From: an uncultured Porphyromonadaceae bacterium
GTDB taxonomy: Bacteria > Bacteroidota > Bacteroidia > Bacteroidales > Muribaculaceae
Direction of reading: 5' to 3'
Length of the DNA: 64,000 nucleotides
NCBI GenBank assembly: GCA_902495245.1
Contig: CABUWI010000004.1
Location: forward strand, 124,001-188,000
Made by a program: the position numbers and the translations under genes. Every line of letters begins with the position of its first letter. Position 1 is the stretch's first letter. The notes beneath the pieces were generated by a model, which made no database searches, was not told where the DNA came from, and saw nothing but the letters and a program-made list of their open reading frames with translations. Below, in pieces: positions 8,163-17,088 of this stretch.

Positions 8163-11155
8163 TTCTGAAGAGGCAGTTTTTCGTTAAACATCGGCACGTC
8201 CTTGAGCGTCGGGGCGGCTTCGCCGTCATGGAAGGTCCAGAATCTGGTCGACCAGTCTTTGTAGGTGGTCTTTTTGCGCATCTCGTCGGCCGTTTTCGAT
8301 TTTGAACCGCTGTTCTTCATATCGCCGTTGCTGGCCGTGTCGAGATAGTAGCAGTCTTTGAGTTTATATGCGCTCTTCGAGTCTCCGCCGATTATTCCCC
8401 ACCCCGTTTTGCCGACGTTGTAACACTGTTCTATCGAAATTGCGACATTGCCGTTATTGACAACATGGCCGACAATTCCGGCAAGATTTTTGCGACCCGA
8501 GACCGAAGGAACCTCGCCCATGTTGAAGCAATAGCGGATAAATCCTAAACCGCTCGAGAGTCCCACGATGCCGCCCACAGAATTGACAGCATCCACACGT
8601 CCGGCGTTATAGCATTTTTCCACCTGCATCTGGTGGCCGGACGCGTACGAATAGTACATGCCGACAATGCCGCCGACAGTCCCGCCGGTCGGGACTGACA
8701 GTGAGCCATGGTACGAGCAGTGTGTAACGCTCAGAGTAAGGTTTTCGAGTGTCATAACTGATCCGCCGCCCAAAATGCCGCCGTAGAAGTAGACATCGTC
8801 CGAAGCCGACGAGGTTATCGACGCGAAGCTATGACAACGGGAGAAATTGATGCTCGAGGTGTTTGAGACATAGCCCATAATGCCGCCGACATAGTTTCCG
8901 GCCGAAGTGATTGTGGCCTGCAGGTTGTCGTCAAAACCGCTTATGGAAGTTGTCTGCCCGCGCCCGGTAATTTCGAGGGAGCCGATGACGCCGCCGGCTT
9001 TGTCGCCCCCGGTAAGGGTAATCGACACCCTCACGGGCGAATGGTTCTTGAACACCTCACACGCATTGCTGTTAACAGAGAGAATCTCCATGTGACCCAC
9101 CAAGCCGCCGACTTCGCCCTCCGAACTGATTATGTTGGCATAGACCGGACAGTAGTTCTTGATGAAATATGGCCGCGTTTTGCCAATGATGCTGCCCGCG
9201 ATGCCACCCACTTGTGCGGCGCCCGTGATTTTCAGCGAACCGTTATCGCTGCCAACGCAGCTTCCCTTGCCGAGGTTGATAGAGGCGGCGCGGCCGATAA
9301 GGCCGCCGACACAATTGCCCGTGCCTTCGACATTGCCGTAGTTTTCCAAATCGGCACCATCTATCTCGCCGGCATTACCGATGACACCTCCGACGTTGTC
9401 CTCGCCTTTCACGTTGCCATAGTTCTTGCAGCTGATTTGTATGGGATTGCCCTCGCCGAAAAAATTAGAGCCGCCGATAACGCCGCCCGTGTGGTTTCCG
9501 CCGATAACGTTGCCGTTATTGACAAAAGTACCGCCATCGCCATAATTCTCCAGATAGCCTGCTATGCCGCCTGTACAAATAGAACCGGAGGGACCCTGCA
9601 CATAAGCGTTTGAGGTGAACGTGGCATTTGCATCGCCGCGATAATCACACCAACCGGCAAGGGCTCCGACATTACCGCCCGAAACGCCAATGACATTTGG
9701 TTTGGCCGGACTGCTGTAGGCAAAACTGTTCTCACCGTGAATCAGCAGATAATGAGACGAACCAACAAAACCTCCGGCGTTTGAGTCGTTTGCCTTTACC
9801 TCAAGAGGCATAGGAGTCATTCGGTTATTGACGTTAAAAATGTCCCACTGCACAGTGTAGGTATACGAGCCTACGGGCAAAGTTGCCGCTGCATGACAAT
9901 TGGTGAAATCCGCACATGATTTGCCGGCAAATCCGCCTACGTCAGACGAGCCGATAACCGAGCCGCTGACATAGCAACGCGTATAAGTAGTTTGAACAGC
10001 ATTTTTGGTCGTTTTCGACCCGCCGGTGTAACCGCCGACATAGTCGGCATTGGGCGCGTCAATTTTGCCAGTGCGGATACAGTCGGTAAACGTAGAATTA
10101 TCCGTTTGACCAATCATGCCGCCGATAAACTTGCCTTCCCCCTCTGTCTTTGTTGACATGTTGACTGACGAGATGCAACATTTTATCTTCACTTCTCCAC
10201 GACCAATAAATCCGCCGGCATTCTCGTTGGCCTCGATGGTTCCGTTAACCGAAAGGGAATCAAGGCGGCAACCATTTTTCGACGTACTGGCAATGGACCC
10301 CACATCCGAGTCGCCGTTAAGCATTACGCGGCGCATCTCAAGGTTGTGGATATAAGCACTCTCGCCAAGACTGTAAAACAAGCCGCCGCAACCGGCGTCT
10401 GTGAAACATATAAGATTCTCGATGTAGTTATCGCAGCCGTTGATGGTGCCGTTGAAGTCGGTCGAACCGCCGTTGATGTTGTTGTGGCCGGCAGGCTCCC
10501 AGCCTTTGCCGGCGGTAACATAGGCGGTGTTGAGATTGATGTTGCGGGTAATCTCGAAGTACTTGCCCTCGTGGGTCTCGCCGCGGGTCATGGGGTCGGA
10601 CACGCGCGTCATGAAGTCATCGCCGCTGGCAATAATCCAGGGGTCCTCTTCCGTGCCTGCGCCGATGGAGTTGGCGCCGACGTTGAACGAGCTGCGGAAT
10701 CTGATGTTATTCGGGTCTTCGAGGCTCAGACGGGCGCCGACATAAACGGTATCTTCGGCCAGCGCGTCCTCGCTGCGCGCCGTCATATTCCTGCGCGGAA
10801 AGGTCAGTGCGTTCAGATTATACAGCTGATGGGGCAGCTCGGACAGAATGGGGTCGTCTGCCTCGATGTAGATTGAATCTTTATCGGCCGAGATGAACGT
10901 GTTGACCGGATATGTAACGCGGTCGGCCCGCCCTCTGAGGTGAACGCGACATGAAACGTGGTCAATCACGTTATCAAAGCGCGAAAGCCTCGGCAGACTC
11001 ACCTTGAGCCGTTTCACACCCACTTCCTGTCCCGGAATCGTATTCTCTTCGGGCGGCGCCGACACGACGGGTTCTTCGTCGCAGGCCGTCAGTGCGCCAA
11101 ACGTCATGGCCACGGCTAATGCCGCCAGCGCCTTAGTAAACTTAAAACTGTGCAT
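8159..11155 (-). CDS. Large GLUG-repeat surface lipoprotein
   Basis: A 998-residue lipoprotein with lipobox ALTAC (Cys25) followed by DEEP. After an N-terminal beta domain (about 30-160), about twenty GLUG-type units run from about 250 to 950 (for example GGFIGR, GGMIGQ, GGFAGK, GGIAGY, GGVIGG, GGVIGN, GGLIGR, GGLVGH, GGIMGY, GGIVGM, GGIVGL). Such repeats occur in bacterial adhesins and in the stalk of IgA-protease-like surface proteins. No catalytic motif was seen. It is the first gene of a two-gene operon; its stop overlaps the start of the 935-residue paralogue (ATGA). The repeats could recombine, so copy number may vary between strains. Confidence 0.87.
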   Translation of the reverse strand: MHSFKFTKALAALAVAMTFGALTACDEEPVVSAPPEENTIPGQEVGVKRLKVSLPRLSRFDNVIDHVSCRVHLRGRADRVTYPVNTFISADKDSIYIEADDPILSELPHQLYNLNALTFPRRNMTARSEDALAEDTVYVGARLSLEDPNNIRFRSSFNVGANSIGAGTEEDPWIIASGDDFMTRVSDPMTRGETHEGKYFEITRNINLNTAYVTAGKGWEPAGHNNINGGSTDFNGTINGCDNYIENLICFTDAGCGGLFYSLGESAYIHNLEMRRVMLNGDSDVGSIASTSKNGCRLDSLSVNGTIEANENAGGFIGRGEVKIKCCISSVNMSTKTEGEGKFIGGMIGQTDNSTFTDCIRTGKIDAPNADYVGGYTGGSKTTKNAVQTTYTRCYVSGSVIGSSDVGGFAGKSCADFTNCHAAATLPVGSYTYTVQWDIFNVNNRMTPMPLEVKANDSNAGGFVGSSHYLLIHGENSFAYSSPAKPNVIGVSGGNVGALAGWCDYRGDANATFTSNAYVQGPSGSICTGGIAGYLENYGDGGTFVNNGNVIGGNHTGGVIGGSNFFGEGNPIQISCKNYGNVKGEDNVGGVIGNAGEIDGADLENYGNVEGTGNCVGGLIGRAASINLGKGSCVGSDNGSLKITGAAQVGGIAGSIIGKTRPYFIKNYCPVYANIISSEGEVGGLVGHMEILSVNSNACEVFKNHSPVRVSITLTGGDKAGGVIGSLEITGRGQTTSISGFDDNLQATITSAGNYVGGIMGYVSNTSSINFSRCHSFASITSSASDDVYFYGGILGGGSVMTLENLTLSVTHCSYHGSLSVPTGGTVGGIVGMYYSYASGHQMQVEKCYNAGRVDAVNSVGGIVGLSSGLGFIRYCFNMGEVPSVSGRKNLAGIVGHVVNNGNVAISIEQCYNVGKTGWGIIGGDSKSAYKLKDCYYLDTASNGDMKNSGSKSKTADEMRKKTTYKDWSTRFWTFHDGEAAPTLKDVPMFNEKLPLQK

Positions 11156-11189
11156 TTTGCGTTGTGTTGAACTTTACTGAAATTTTCGG

Positions 11190-11197
11190 CAAACATA
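11190..11197 (-). promoter_or_regulatory. -7 box of the GLUG operon
   Basis: TATGTTTG on the minus strand, 34 nt before the ATG of the 998-residue GLUG gene; the -33 element is weak. The rest of the gap up to the terminator at 11303 is AT-rich with nothing else recognised. Confidence 0.45.
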
Positions 11198-11302
11198 GCG
11201 AAATTTGCGGGCAATCAGCGCAGAGCCATTGTTAAACAATGTTAATTCGGTCTATTTGTTGATTGCTTGTCTATTTGATTAGACATTTATTATATACAAA
11301 GA

Positions 11303-11345
11303 GAGCCGTTGCATAATGTCGACTTCAGACATTATGCAACGGCTC
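11303..11345 (-). terminator. Terminator of the MACPF operon
   Basis: An 18 bp perfect stem (11303-11320 with 11328-11345, 7-nt loop) lies 24 nt past the MACPF stop. On the minus strand it is followed by TCTTTGTATATAA. Confidence 0.85.
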
Positions 11346-11368
11346 CTTAAGAATGACAGTCCGCGGTA

Positions 11369-13600
11369 TTACCAGGTAGCCGGGTGAGACACCGTGGCGG
11401 CCGACACTTTGTCGACAGGCAGATTTTTTGTGGAGTAACAAGGATAAATGTAGTGGGGCATCGCGCCTCCGCCTTCATAGAAGCGCACGTCGGTACGCTT
11501 ATGGTCAGTCCAGAATTTTTTCCACGCGTTGAACTCGCTCTCTGTTGCGTTGAGACGCAGTTCTGAACCTCCGGTAGTGGCAATGATTTTTTCGTCATAC
11601 TTGTCCCAGATGCCGAACGCCGTGATTTTCATTTCGGGCTTGTGGCCGGCTCCGGCGTCAAAATATTTCACACAGACGCGTCGCGGATAGTTGCAAAGTC
11701 CGGAATGCTCCGACGCTTTGCTGCCGCGTGGCACATAATACTCGTGAGAATCGCTGTAGAATTGTATGTCAACAATGCCGTCGCAATCATCTTCGTGAGC
11801 CAGACAATAATACCAATAATGGCTCGAACCGTGGGCGCTTGCAAGAAAACAATCGTCGTTGGTGTCTATGGCACGTCCCCTCTGCTTGGCGTTAGAACGG
11901 TCAGAGTCAAAATACTTGTTGGCCATCATCGGATAATAGGTTCTGTATTTGGTCGGATTGCGCGGATCTGCAGCCACAAAAGGCTTCGGATCGCCTGACT
12001 TTCGGCGATTGTTGTTATTCTTCATCATCACGTCGCAAAGAACCAGTCGGCTCTTGGCCTTGGGCACGGTAAGATAGCGCTGAATGTATGCGCCCTTGTT
12101 TGCGCCCAACTTTTTGACGTTGTCGGCGGCATTGGCCATGATGGCGTGGTCGGCATCGCTGAGGTCCTTGTCCTTGAGAATTGTTTCGAGAGCGTTAATG
12201 ACGTTCATGGCCATCATTTCGGTCGGATAGAGCAACCAGACGCTGTCGGTCTGCACGGCTGCCTCGTCTGAATGGCGCCGATAGCTGATGAGTTGCCATT
12301 TCAGGTTCTCGTCAACATTCTCAAATCCCTCTATCCACTTGGCGGCGTTGTTGTCGCTCACGGGATTACCGCCCACCGTGCGCATATACGACTGTGCCTT
12401 CGACGCCTTGAAATATTCTTCGCTGCTGTAGCCGAAATTAAACTCGCCGCCGATATAAGGCGAATTTTTAGACATGTAGATGTCATACCACGAACGTCCG
12501 GTCGGCTCCGTTGTCTTGGAGCCTTTGAGTTTGAGGCCGACATCAACACCGAGCGTATGGTCATATGTATTCTCTTCCCGGCCATAGAGATAAATATTGT
12601 AGCCGCCCAAAAGGCCTTGATAAATCATATCGGTGCCCCACTGGTTGAAGAATGTCTGCGTATTTATGGAGTCGGTCGAGGCAAAAATATCCTCCATGAA
12701 CTGCGGAGCCACATAACCCAGAAATGCCGATGCCTTCTTTACGTTGGCCTTGGTCATAGACTCAAAACTTGTCATATTGAGTTTCATCTCCGCGCGCTCG
12801 ACTTTGAGCAGGTTCATGTAGTACTCGTAATCGTCGCTTGTGGCTACGCTCCCGTCCATGCCGAAATTGAACGAGCCCGACATGGACCACTTATTGCCCA
12901 GGCCGACCTGGCCGATACCCGACATGGAGAGACCGATGTTGAACGACCATGATTCCATCGTGCTTTTGAACGTCTCGCCCTCAATCTCGTACATGTCGAC
13001 CCTGTCGAGCCCCTGTGCCATGAGCAGGTTCTCGTCATCAAGCGGCAATGTATTGTACATAAGAATCGAGCGTGTGGTGTTGCCTATCTGATTAAAGCAT
13101 AGCGTTCCCTTACCGAGGAACTCGCCGTAGACCTCGAGCAGACGTTTGGAAGGAGAGACGCTTCTTTTGGCTTTCATTTGAGCGGCCTCGACATCGGTTT
13201 CGGGCGAATTTCTTACAATAAGCACAAAGGTACGCGTATCTCCCGACTCGGCACCGATAGCGCGTGCAACTACAACGTTAACAGGCTCTACCGTATCTGC
13301 GTGAGGTATGGGCACCATATATGAAACACCGTCAATCTCTTCAGATTCCAATGAGAACGGAGCGTCATTAAGCACTTCGAAGCTCACCGGCTCGGTGGCG
13401 TTTACCGGACAGCGCAGTTCGGCCATGTCGGCGTAGTCCACGCAAAAAATCATGCTGCCGCCGAGCAGGTCTGATGAGAAATCGACAGGAGTGTCCGGAT
13501 TGGGCGATTCGGGGTCATCGGAACTGCATGAACTGAGCGGCAAAGTCAGCACGCATGATGACAAGAACGCCATAATAATGATGGTCTTCTTGAGTTTCAT
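11369..13600 (-). CDS. MACPF-domain (perforin-like) lipoprotein
   Basis: A 743-residue lipoprotein with lipobox-like PLSSC (Cys25) and a Ser/Asp-rich start. Residues 321-333 read WGTDMIYQGLLGG. This fits the MACPF signature [YW]-G-T/S-H-F/Y-x6-G-G except that the usual His and aromatic are Asp and Met. Around it lie the amphipathic alternating stretches expected of the MACPF core (SWSFNIGLSMSGIGQVG, SGSFNFGMDGS) and a helix (VAPQFMEDIFAS). The C-terminal 230 residues are an unrecognised Cys- and aromatic-rich domain. Bacteroidales MACPF lipoproteins include the BSAP antibacterial toxins; membership here is an inference from motif and context. It is last in an operon behind a DUF5723 barrel gene and before a strong terminator. 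Confidence 0.8.
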   Translation of the reverse strand: MKLKKTIIIMAFLSSCVLTLPLSSCSSDDPESPNPDTPVDFSSDLLGGSMIFCVDYADMAELRCPVNATEPVSFEVLNDAPFSLESEEIDGVSYMVPIPHADTVEPVNVVVARAIGAESGDTRTFVLIVRNSPETDVEAAQMKAKRSVSPSKRLLEVYGEFLGKGTLCFNQIGNTTRSILMYNTLPLDDENLLMAQGLDRVDMYEIEGETFKSTMESWSFNIGLSMSGIGQVGLGNKWSMSGSFNFGMDGSVATSDDYEYYMNLLKVERAEMKLNMTSFESMTKANVKKASAFLGYVAPQFMEDIFASTDSINTQTFFNQWGTDMIYQGLLGGYNIYLYGREENTYDHTLGVDVGLKLKGSKTTEPTGRSWYDIYMSKNSPYIGGEFNFGYSSEEYFKASKAQSYMRTVGGNPVSDNNAAKWIEGFENVDENLKWQLISYRRHSDEAAVQTDSVWLLYPTEMMAMNVINALETILKDKDLSDADHAIMANAADNVKKLGANKGAYIQRYLTVPKAKSRLVLCDVMMKNNNNRRKSGDPKPFVAADPRNPTKYRTYYPMMANKYFDSDRSNAKQRGRAIDTNDDCFLASAHGSSHYWYYCLAHEDDCDGIVDIQFYSDSHEYYVPRGSKASEHSGLCNYPRRVCVKYFDAGAGHKPEMKITAFGIWDKYDEKIIATTGGSELRLNATESEFNAWKKFWTDHKRTDVRFYEGGGAMPHYIYPCYSTKNLPVDKVSAATVSHPATW

Positions 13601-13616
13601 GTGGTTGATTATATTT

Positions 13617-13667
13617 AATCCGGTTCTTTCACGCAGTTAAAGGTTTCGTGCGCGAGAGAACCGGATT
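13617..13667 (-). other. Stem-loop leader between DUF5723 and MACPF genes
   Basis: AATCCGGTTCT (13617-13627) pairs perfectly with AGAACCGGATT (13657-13667) around a 29-nt loop that can fold further. On the minus strand no U-run follows, and it ends 16 nt before the MACPF start. It looks more like a processing site, attenuator or translation-control hairpin than a simple terminator. Confidence 0.6.
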
Positions 13668-13678
13668 GGTGAGAATTA

Positions 13679-15055
13679 TCAGATGGGGACGTTGATACCG
13701 AACGAGAACTGGGCGTTCGAGTTCAGAGGAATATACTGTTTCGACAGTTTGCCCAGCGTGTGATCCATGCCCAGATAGATATTGAAGCCCTTTGGCGCGA
13801 TGTTGAGAATCCAGCCGAAAGAGCTGCCGAACGTACCGAGGCCGTAGTTGACGCCGAGACCCAGCCACTTGACCGGCGTATAGTTGGCGCTGAGGCGGAA
13901 TTCGGTCCAGGCGAAACGGTGGGCCATACGGGTCGTGTTGAGCAGGCCGAAGGTAACCTGACGATAGACGGGCAGTGTGTATTCGGCGCTGACGGTCATC
14001 GTGGCCTCGAGGGCGCGGCAGCGCGACGAAGCCTCCGTGTCGGCTTCGAGCTGATAGAGTTGCTCCATGTCGTCGCGCATCTTGTCCCACGAGTTGTCAA
14101 AATCTTCGGTGTCAAGAACATAGTCATTGGTATTGAAAGTGTGCTCGCCGTTAGTCGAAGCGCTGTAGGTCTTGCTCCAGCTGATGAAACCGAGGTCGGT
14201 GAAGGCAAGGCCGAATTTCCAGTCTTGGTTAAGCCTGTAGGTGGCGCCGAGGTCAAAGGCGATACCGTAGCCCGACGGAGCAGAGAACTCGTCTGTGTCA
14301 ATGCCGTCGACGAGCTGTTTGGTGCCGTCGTCTGAGAGTTTCGTTTTCCAGCGCATGCCGCCGAGGCTCAGGTGAGCCTGGCCGCTTGTGGTTGCGTGCC
14401 ATTCGTCAACGCCCAGATTGAGGTCGGCGCGATCCATGTTGAAGTCAACATTGCCGATGCCGATAAGGAACTTGAAGGCGGCGCCCACTTGCAGGCCGGG
14501 CAGAATCTTTTCGAGACTGTGGGAGTGCTGCAGGGCGATTTCGGCATAGGCGTCGGCATGGGCGTCGACACGGCCGATTTCATAATTGCGGTTGGTAACG
14601 CCCTCCTTGACGAACGAGAAGAGGTCTTTGGGCAGACGGGCCTGCACGTTGGCCACGGCATTGATGCTGACATGGTTGTAGCCTCCGAGCGCGCGGAACC
14701 CGACGCTCATGATGCCCTCGCGCACGTTGGCGCCGATGCGGTTGTTGGTTTTCAGATTGCCAAGGGCCTCCGAAGCGCTGACATCGGGGTGAAGAAATGT
14801 TACGGTGCGCATGCGGCCGTCTACTTCGCGGTTATAGAGGAAGTTCTTGACGCCCACATTGCCGTTGACTCCGATGTTCAGGTTGCCCAGACCGGGAAAG
14901 GAGATATCGAAGCTGCCGTCGCGGTCAAGCGCGGGGTTCATCTGATAGTTATAGGCGTAGTTATCAAGAAAATATGCCGAACGGCTCTGGGCCGATGCGG
15001 TTACTGCCGTGGCCGCCAAAGCCAAACAGGCAATTGATTTGACTGTATTATTCAT
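13679..15055 (-). CDS. DUF5723-family outer membrane protein
   Basis: 458 residues starting at MNNTVKSIACLALAATAVTASAQ, a clear signal peptide; the frame is open 11 codons further but that start lacks one. The mature part begins SAYFLDNYAYNYQMNPA, typical of DUF5723/PorV-like barrels, and continues with alternating hydrophobic strands to the C-terminal aromatic strand NAQFSFGINVPI. It is therefore an outer-membrane beta-barrel of unknown role. It sits 29 nt after the upstream lipoprotein gene, a pairing often kept in Bacteroidales, and precedes the MACPF lipoprotein by 78 nt. Confidence 0.83.
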   Translation of the reverse strand: MNNTVKSIACLALAATAVTASAQSRSAYFLDNYAYNYQMNPALDRDGSFDISFPGLGNLNIGVNGNVGVKNFLYNREVDGRMRTVTFLHPDVSASEALGNLKTNNRIGANVREGIMSVGFRALGGYNHVSINAVANVQARLPKDLFSFVKEGVTNRNYEIGRVDAHADAYAEIALQHSHSLEKILPGLQVGAAFKFLIGIGNVDFNMDRADLNLGVDEWHATTSGQAHLSLGGMRWKTKLSDDGTKQLVDGIDTDEFSAPSGYGIAFDLGATYRLNQDWKFGLAFTDLGFISWSKTYSASTNGEHTFNTNDYVLDTEDFDNSWDKMRDDMEQLYQLEADTEASSRCRALEATMTVSAEYTLPVYRQVTFGLLNTTRMAHRFAWTEFRLSANYTPVKWLGLGVNYGLGTFGSSFGWILNIAPKGFNIYLGMDHTLGKLSKQYIPLNSNAQFSFGINVPI

Positions 15056-15084
15056 TTTGCGGATAGTGATTGGCTTCAGGGTTA

Positions 15085-16893
15085 TCAATAGTTGTAGTAA
15101 TAGTCGTCGCTGCTGTCATCATCGTCGTCAGTGTCTTTGATGACATATTTGCCGCTGACCTTGGCGCGGATATTGTCGAGAATCAGCTTCTGGTCGGGGC
15201 GCAGAGCTTTTTCGTCCTGACCGGCCACGAGGCGCACGGTATATTGCATGCCATAGAGCTTTTCAATGACGCCGCCCGCGAGCTTGATGCTGACGGTGCC
15301 GTCATAGCCGGCGGGAATCGTTTTGGGCTCTACGTCTAACTTGATGCCGGGAAGAGGGTTGCCGTCTTCATCAATCGGGGCGGCCTCGAGCCCTACAGCC
15401 ACGGGCATCTCGCTCTTGAGGGTGGCGGTGATGTCCATTTTCGAAATCTCAAGGTCTTCGTCCGTGCCGAAGTCCCAGCCGTCCTGTGTCTCCTGATAGA
15501 GCACTTTCGAACCTTCTTTGAAGCGCAGCGGAGCGTAGAACTCATATTTGCCTTCAACCTTGCCATAGTCGTGGTTAAGGGCGAAGTCAACGACATGTTT
15601 ATCATTAAGTTCGGGCACCATAAAGTCGAGGCTCAGGCCCTGAGGCAGACCGTCGCCCTTGATGATGCCGCCCAGACCGGGCATGGTCATCTTATTCTTG
15701 TCATTCGTAATTTCCCAGCCTTCGGGATACGAGGTTACGGCGTCGGGGTCGGGACAGATAACGAAGTTCTGCTTGCCGTCAACCGCAGCCAGCGTCAGGC
15801 GCTTGTTCATCTCGGCGCTGTAGCTATCGGCGGGATCAACGCCGTCGCGCTCCTGAGTCAGCTTGAGGCCTGCATCGCCGGTGAAACCGTCTTCCCACAA
15901 CGGATTCGTGAGCTGAATGTAAATCTGCGGATTGATGAGCTCGATGTTCGTCTCGGGGTCGCGGAGCACTTTGGGCAGCGAGCTGAGGTCGACGTGCTGC
16001 TCGGCAATCTCGTCGAGCTCGTATTTAACGTTACCGGTGAACGAAAGGAACTCCATTTCGCCGAGATGCATGTCAATGTCGAGTGTGGCGTCCTGCACAC
16101 CGAAGTTGTTGGCGCCGATAACTGTCAGGCTGCCGTCAACAACGTCAAACGAGCCTGAAAATTCTACATAACCCGTTTTGTAGTCAATATGGCCGAGCTC
16201 TTCGGATTCGATTACGGCGACGTCGATTTCGTCGACATGTATCACAAAGTCAAAGCCGTTGCCGTCTTCTCCGCGACGTGTTGCGGCACCGTTGAAAAGA
16301 ATTATATTATTGTTGGCGTCAAAACGACCGGTGGTGCCGTCAGGCTTCGCATATGTGCCATAGAACCCCTTGGGAGCGCGGAACTTCATGTCGTAAAGCC
16401 TGAAATCTACCGGCCCGTATATATCGTTCAGACGAAACTGCATGTTCATGTCAAAATCCACCTTGCCCGATTCGAGCTTGGTGATGTACTTATCCATGTC
16501 GCTCTGGTTGGCATAAGAAAACGGAAACTCATGTTCGTCAATGTCGGTTTCCTGACCCTGAACGTAAGGCACAGTCTGCTGCACGACATCTATGTCTTTT
16601 CGCGGATAAGCCATGATGCGCTTGATGTTGATGGTCTCTTCGAAGTCGCCCGTCTGCACGATCGCATAGTCGCCGTCGGCGGTAACTTCGACACACTCCT
16701 CGTCTTTGAGACTGACCATAGACTCGAAGGTTACCGGACTGAGATTGAGAGGAATCGTAAGGTCTTTGACTTCAATCTGCGCGGTCGTGTCTATGTCCGA
16801 AAGGTCATAGCTGTCGTCGGTACAGCCGACCAGCAACAACGCAGAGAGTGCTCCTGCAAGAAGCGGAGCGCAATTCTTGGTTCTGATAATCAT
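15085..16893 (-). CDS. Large lipoprotein, conserved partner of the DUF5723 barrel
   Basis: A 602-residue lipoprotein with lipobox LLVGC (Cys24) followed by TDDSYDLSDID. The body is rich in beta-strand patterns, with repeated motifs of the type VDFDMNMQF, LDIDMHLGEMEF and MDITATLKSEMPV that suggest several stacked beta-sandwich domains. The end is very acidic then tyrosine-rich (DDDDDSSDDYYYNY). No catalytic motif was found. It is the first gene of the operon with DUF5723 and MACPF, with a well-matched promoter. Function unknown; an envelope-structural or barrel-associated role is likely. Confidence 0.8.
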   Translation of the reverse strand: MIIRTKNCAPLLAGALSALLLVGCTDDSYDLSDIDTTAQIEVKDLTIPLNLSPVTFESMVSLKDEECVEVTADGDYAIVQTGDFEETINIKRIMAYPRKDIDVVQQTVPYVQGQETDIDEHEFPFSYANQSDMDKYITKLESGKVDFDMNMQFRLNDIYGPVDFRLYDMKFRAPKGFYGTYAKPDGTTGRFDANNNIILFNGAATRRGEDGNGFDFVIHVDEIDVAVIESEELGHIDYKTGYVEFSGSFDVVDGSLTVIGANNFGVQDATLDIDMHLGEMEFLSFTGNVKYELDEIAEQHVDLSSLPKVLRDPETNIELINPQIYIQLTNPLWEDGFTGDAGLKLTQERDGVDPADSYSAEMNKRLTLAAVDGKQNFVICPDPDAVTSYPEGWEITNDKNKMTMPGLGGIIKGDGLPQGLSLDFMVPELNDKHVVDFALNHDYGKVEGKYEFYAPLRFKEGSKVLYQETQDGWDFGTDEDLEISKMDITATLKSEMPVAVGLEAAPIDEDGNPLPGIKLDVEPKTIPAGYDGTVSIKLAGGVIEKLYGMQYTVRLVAGQDEKALRPDQKLILDNIRAKVSGKYVIKDTDDDDDSSDDYYYNY

Positions 16894-16946
16894 AAATTAC
16901 TGTATGTGTGATGTGTTAGGTTATTTTCAATAGTCTTGACGTTGCG

Positions 16947-16977
16947 CAAATTTACAAAATAATCTGACGCGGGCAAA
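16947..16977 (-). promoter_or_regulatory. Promoter of the lipoprotein-DUF5723-MACPF operon
   Basis: On the minus strand TAAATTTG (16947-16954) and TTTG (16974-16977) are separated by 19 bp, a full Bacteroidetes match. Confidence 0.8.
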
Positions 16978-17012
16978 ATCTTTTGTAAAATTCTGCAAAA
17001 AAATGTTATACA

Positions 17013-17044
17013 TTTGGAAAGCAGATAAAAAATCTATAAATTTG
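17013..17044 (+). promoter_or_regulatory. Promoter of the secreted protein-sulfatase operon
   Basis: TTTG (17013-17016) and TAAATTTG (17037-17044) with a 20 bp spacer; predicted leader about 41 nt. It is back to back with the minus-strand promoter without overlap. Confidence 0.8.
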
Positions 17045-17088
17045 CACTGATTATCAATTCACATTCTATTCACGTTCAATTCAACACC

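Noticed and set aside
5355..11155. CRISPR or tandem DNA repeat array
   Set aside because: The periodicity is at protein level (GLUG units of variable spacing); DNA units are not identical and lack spacers.
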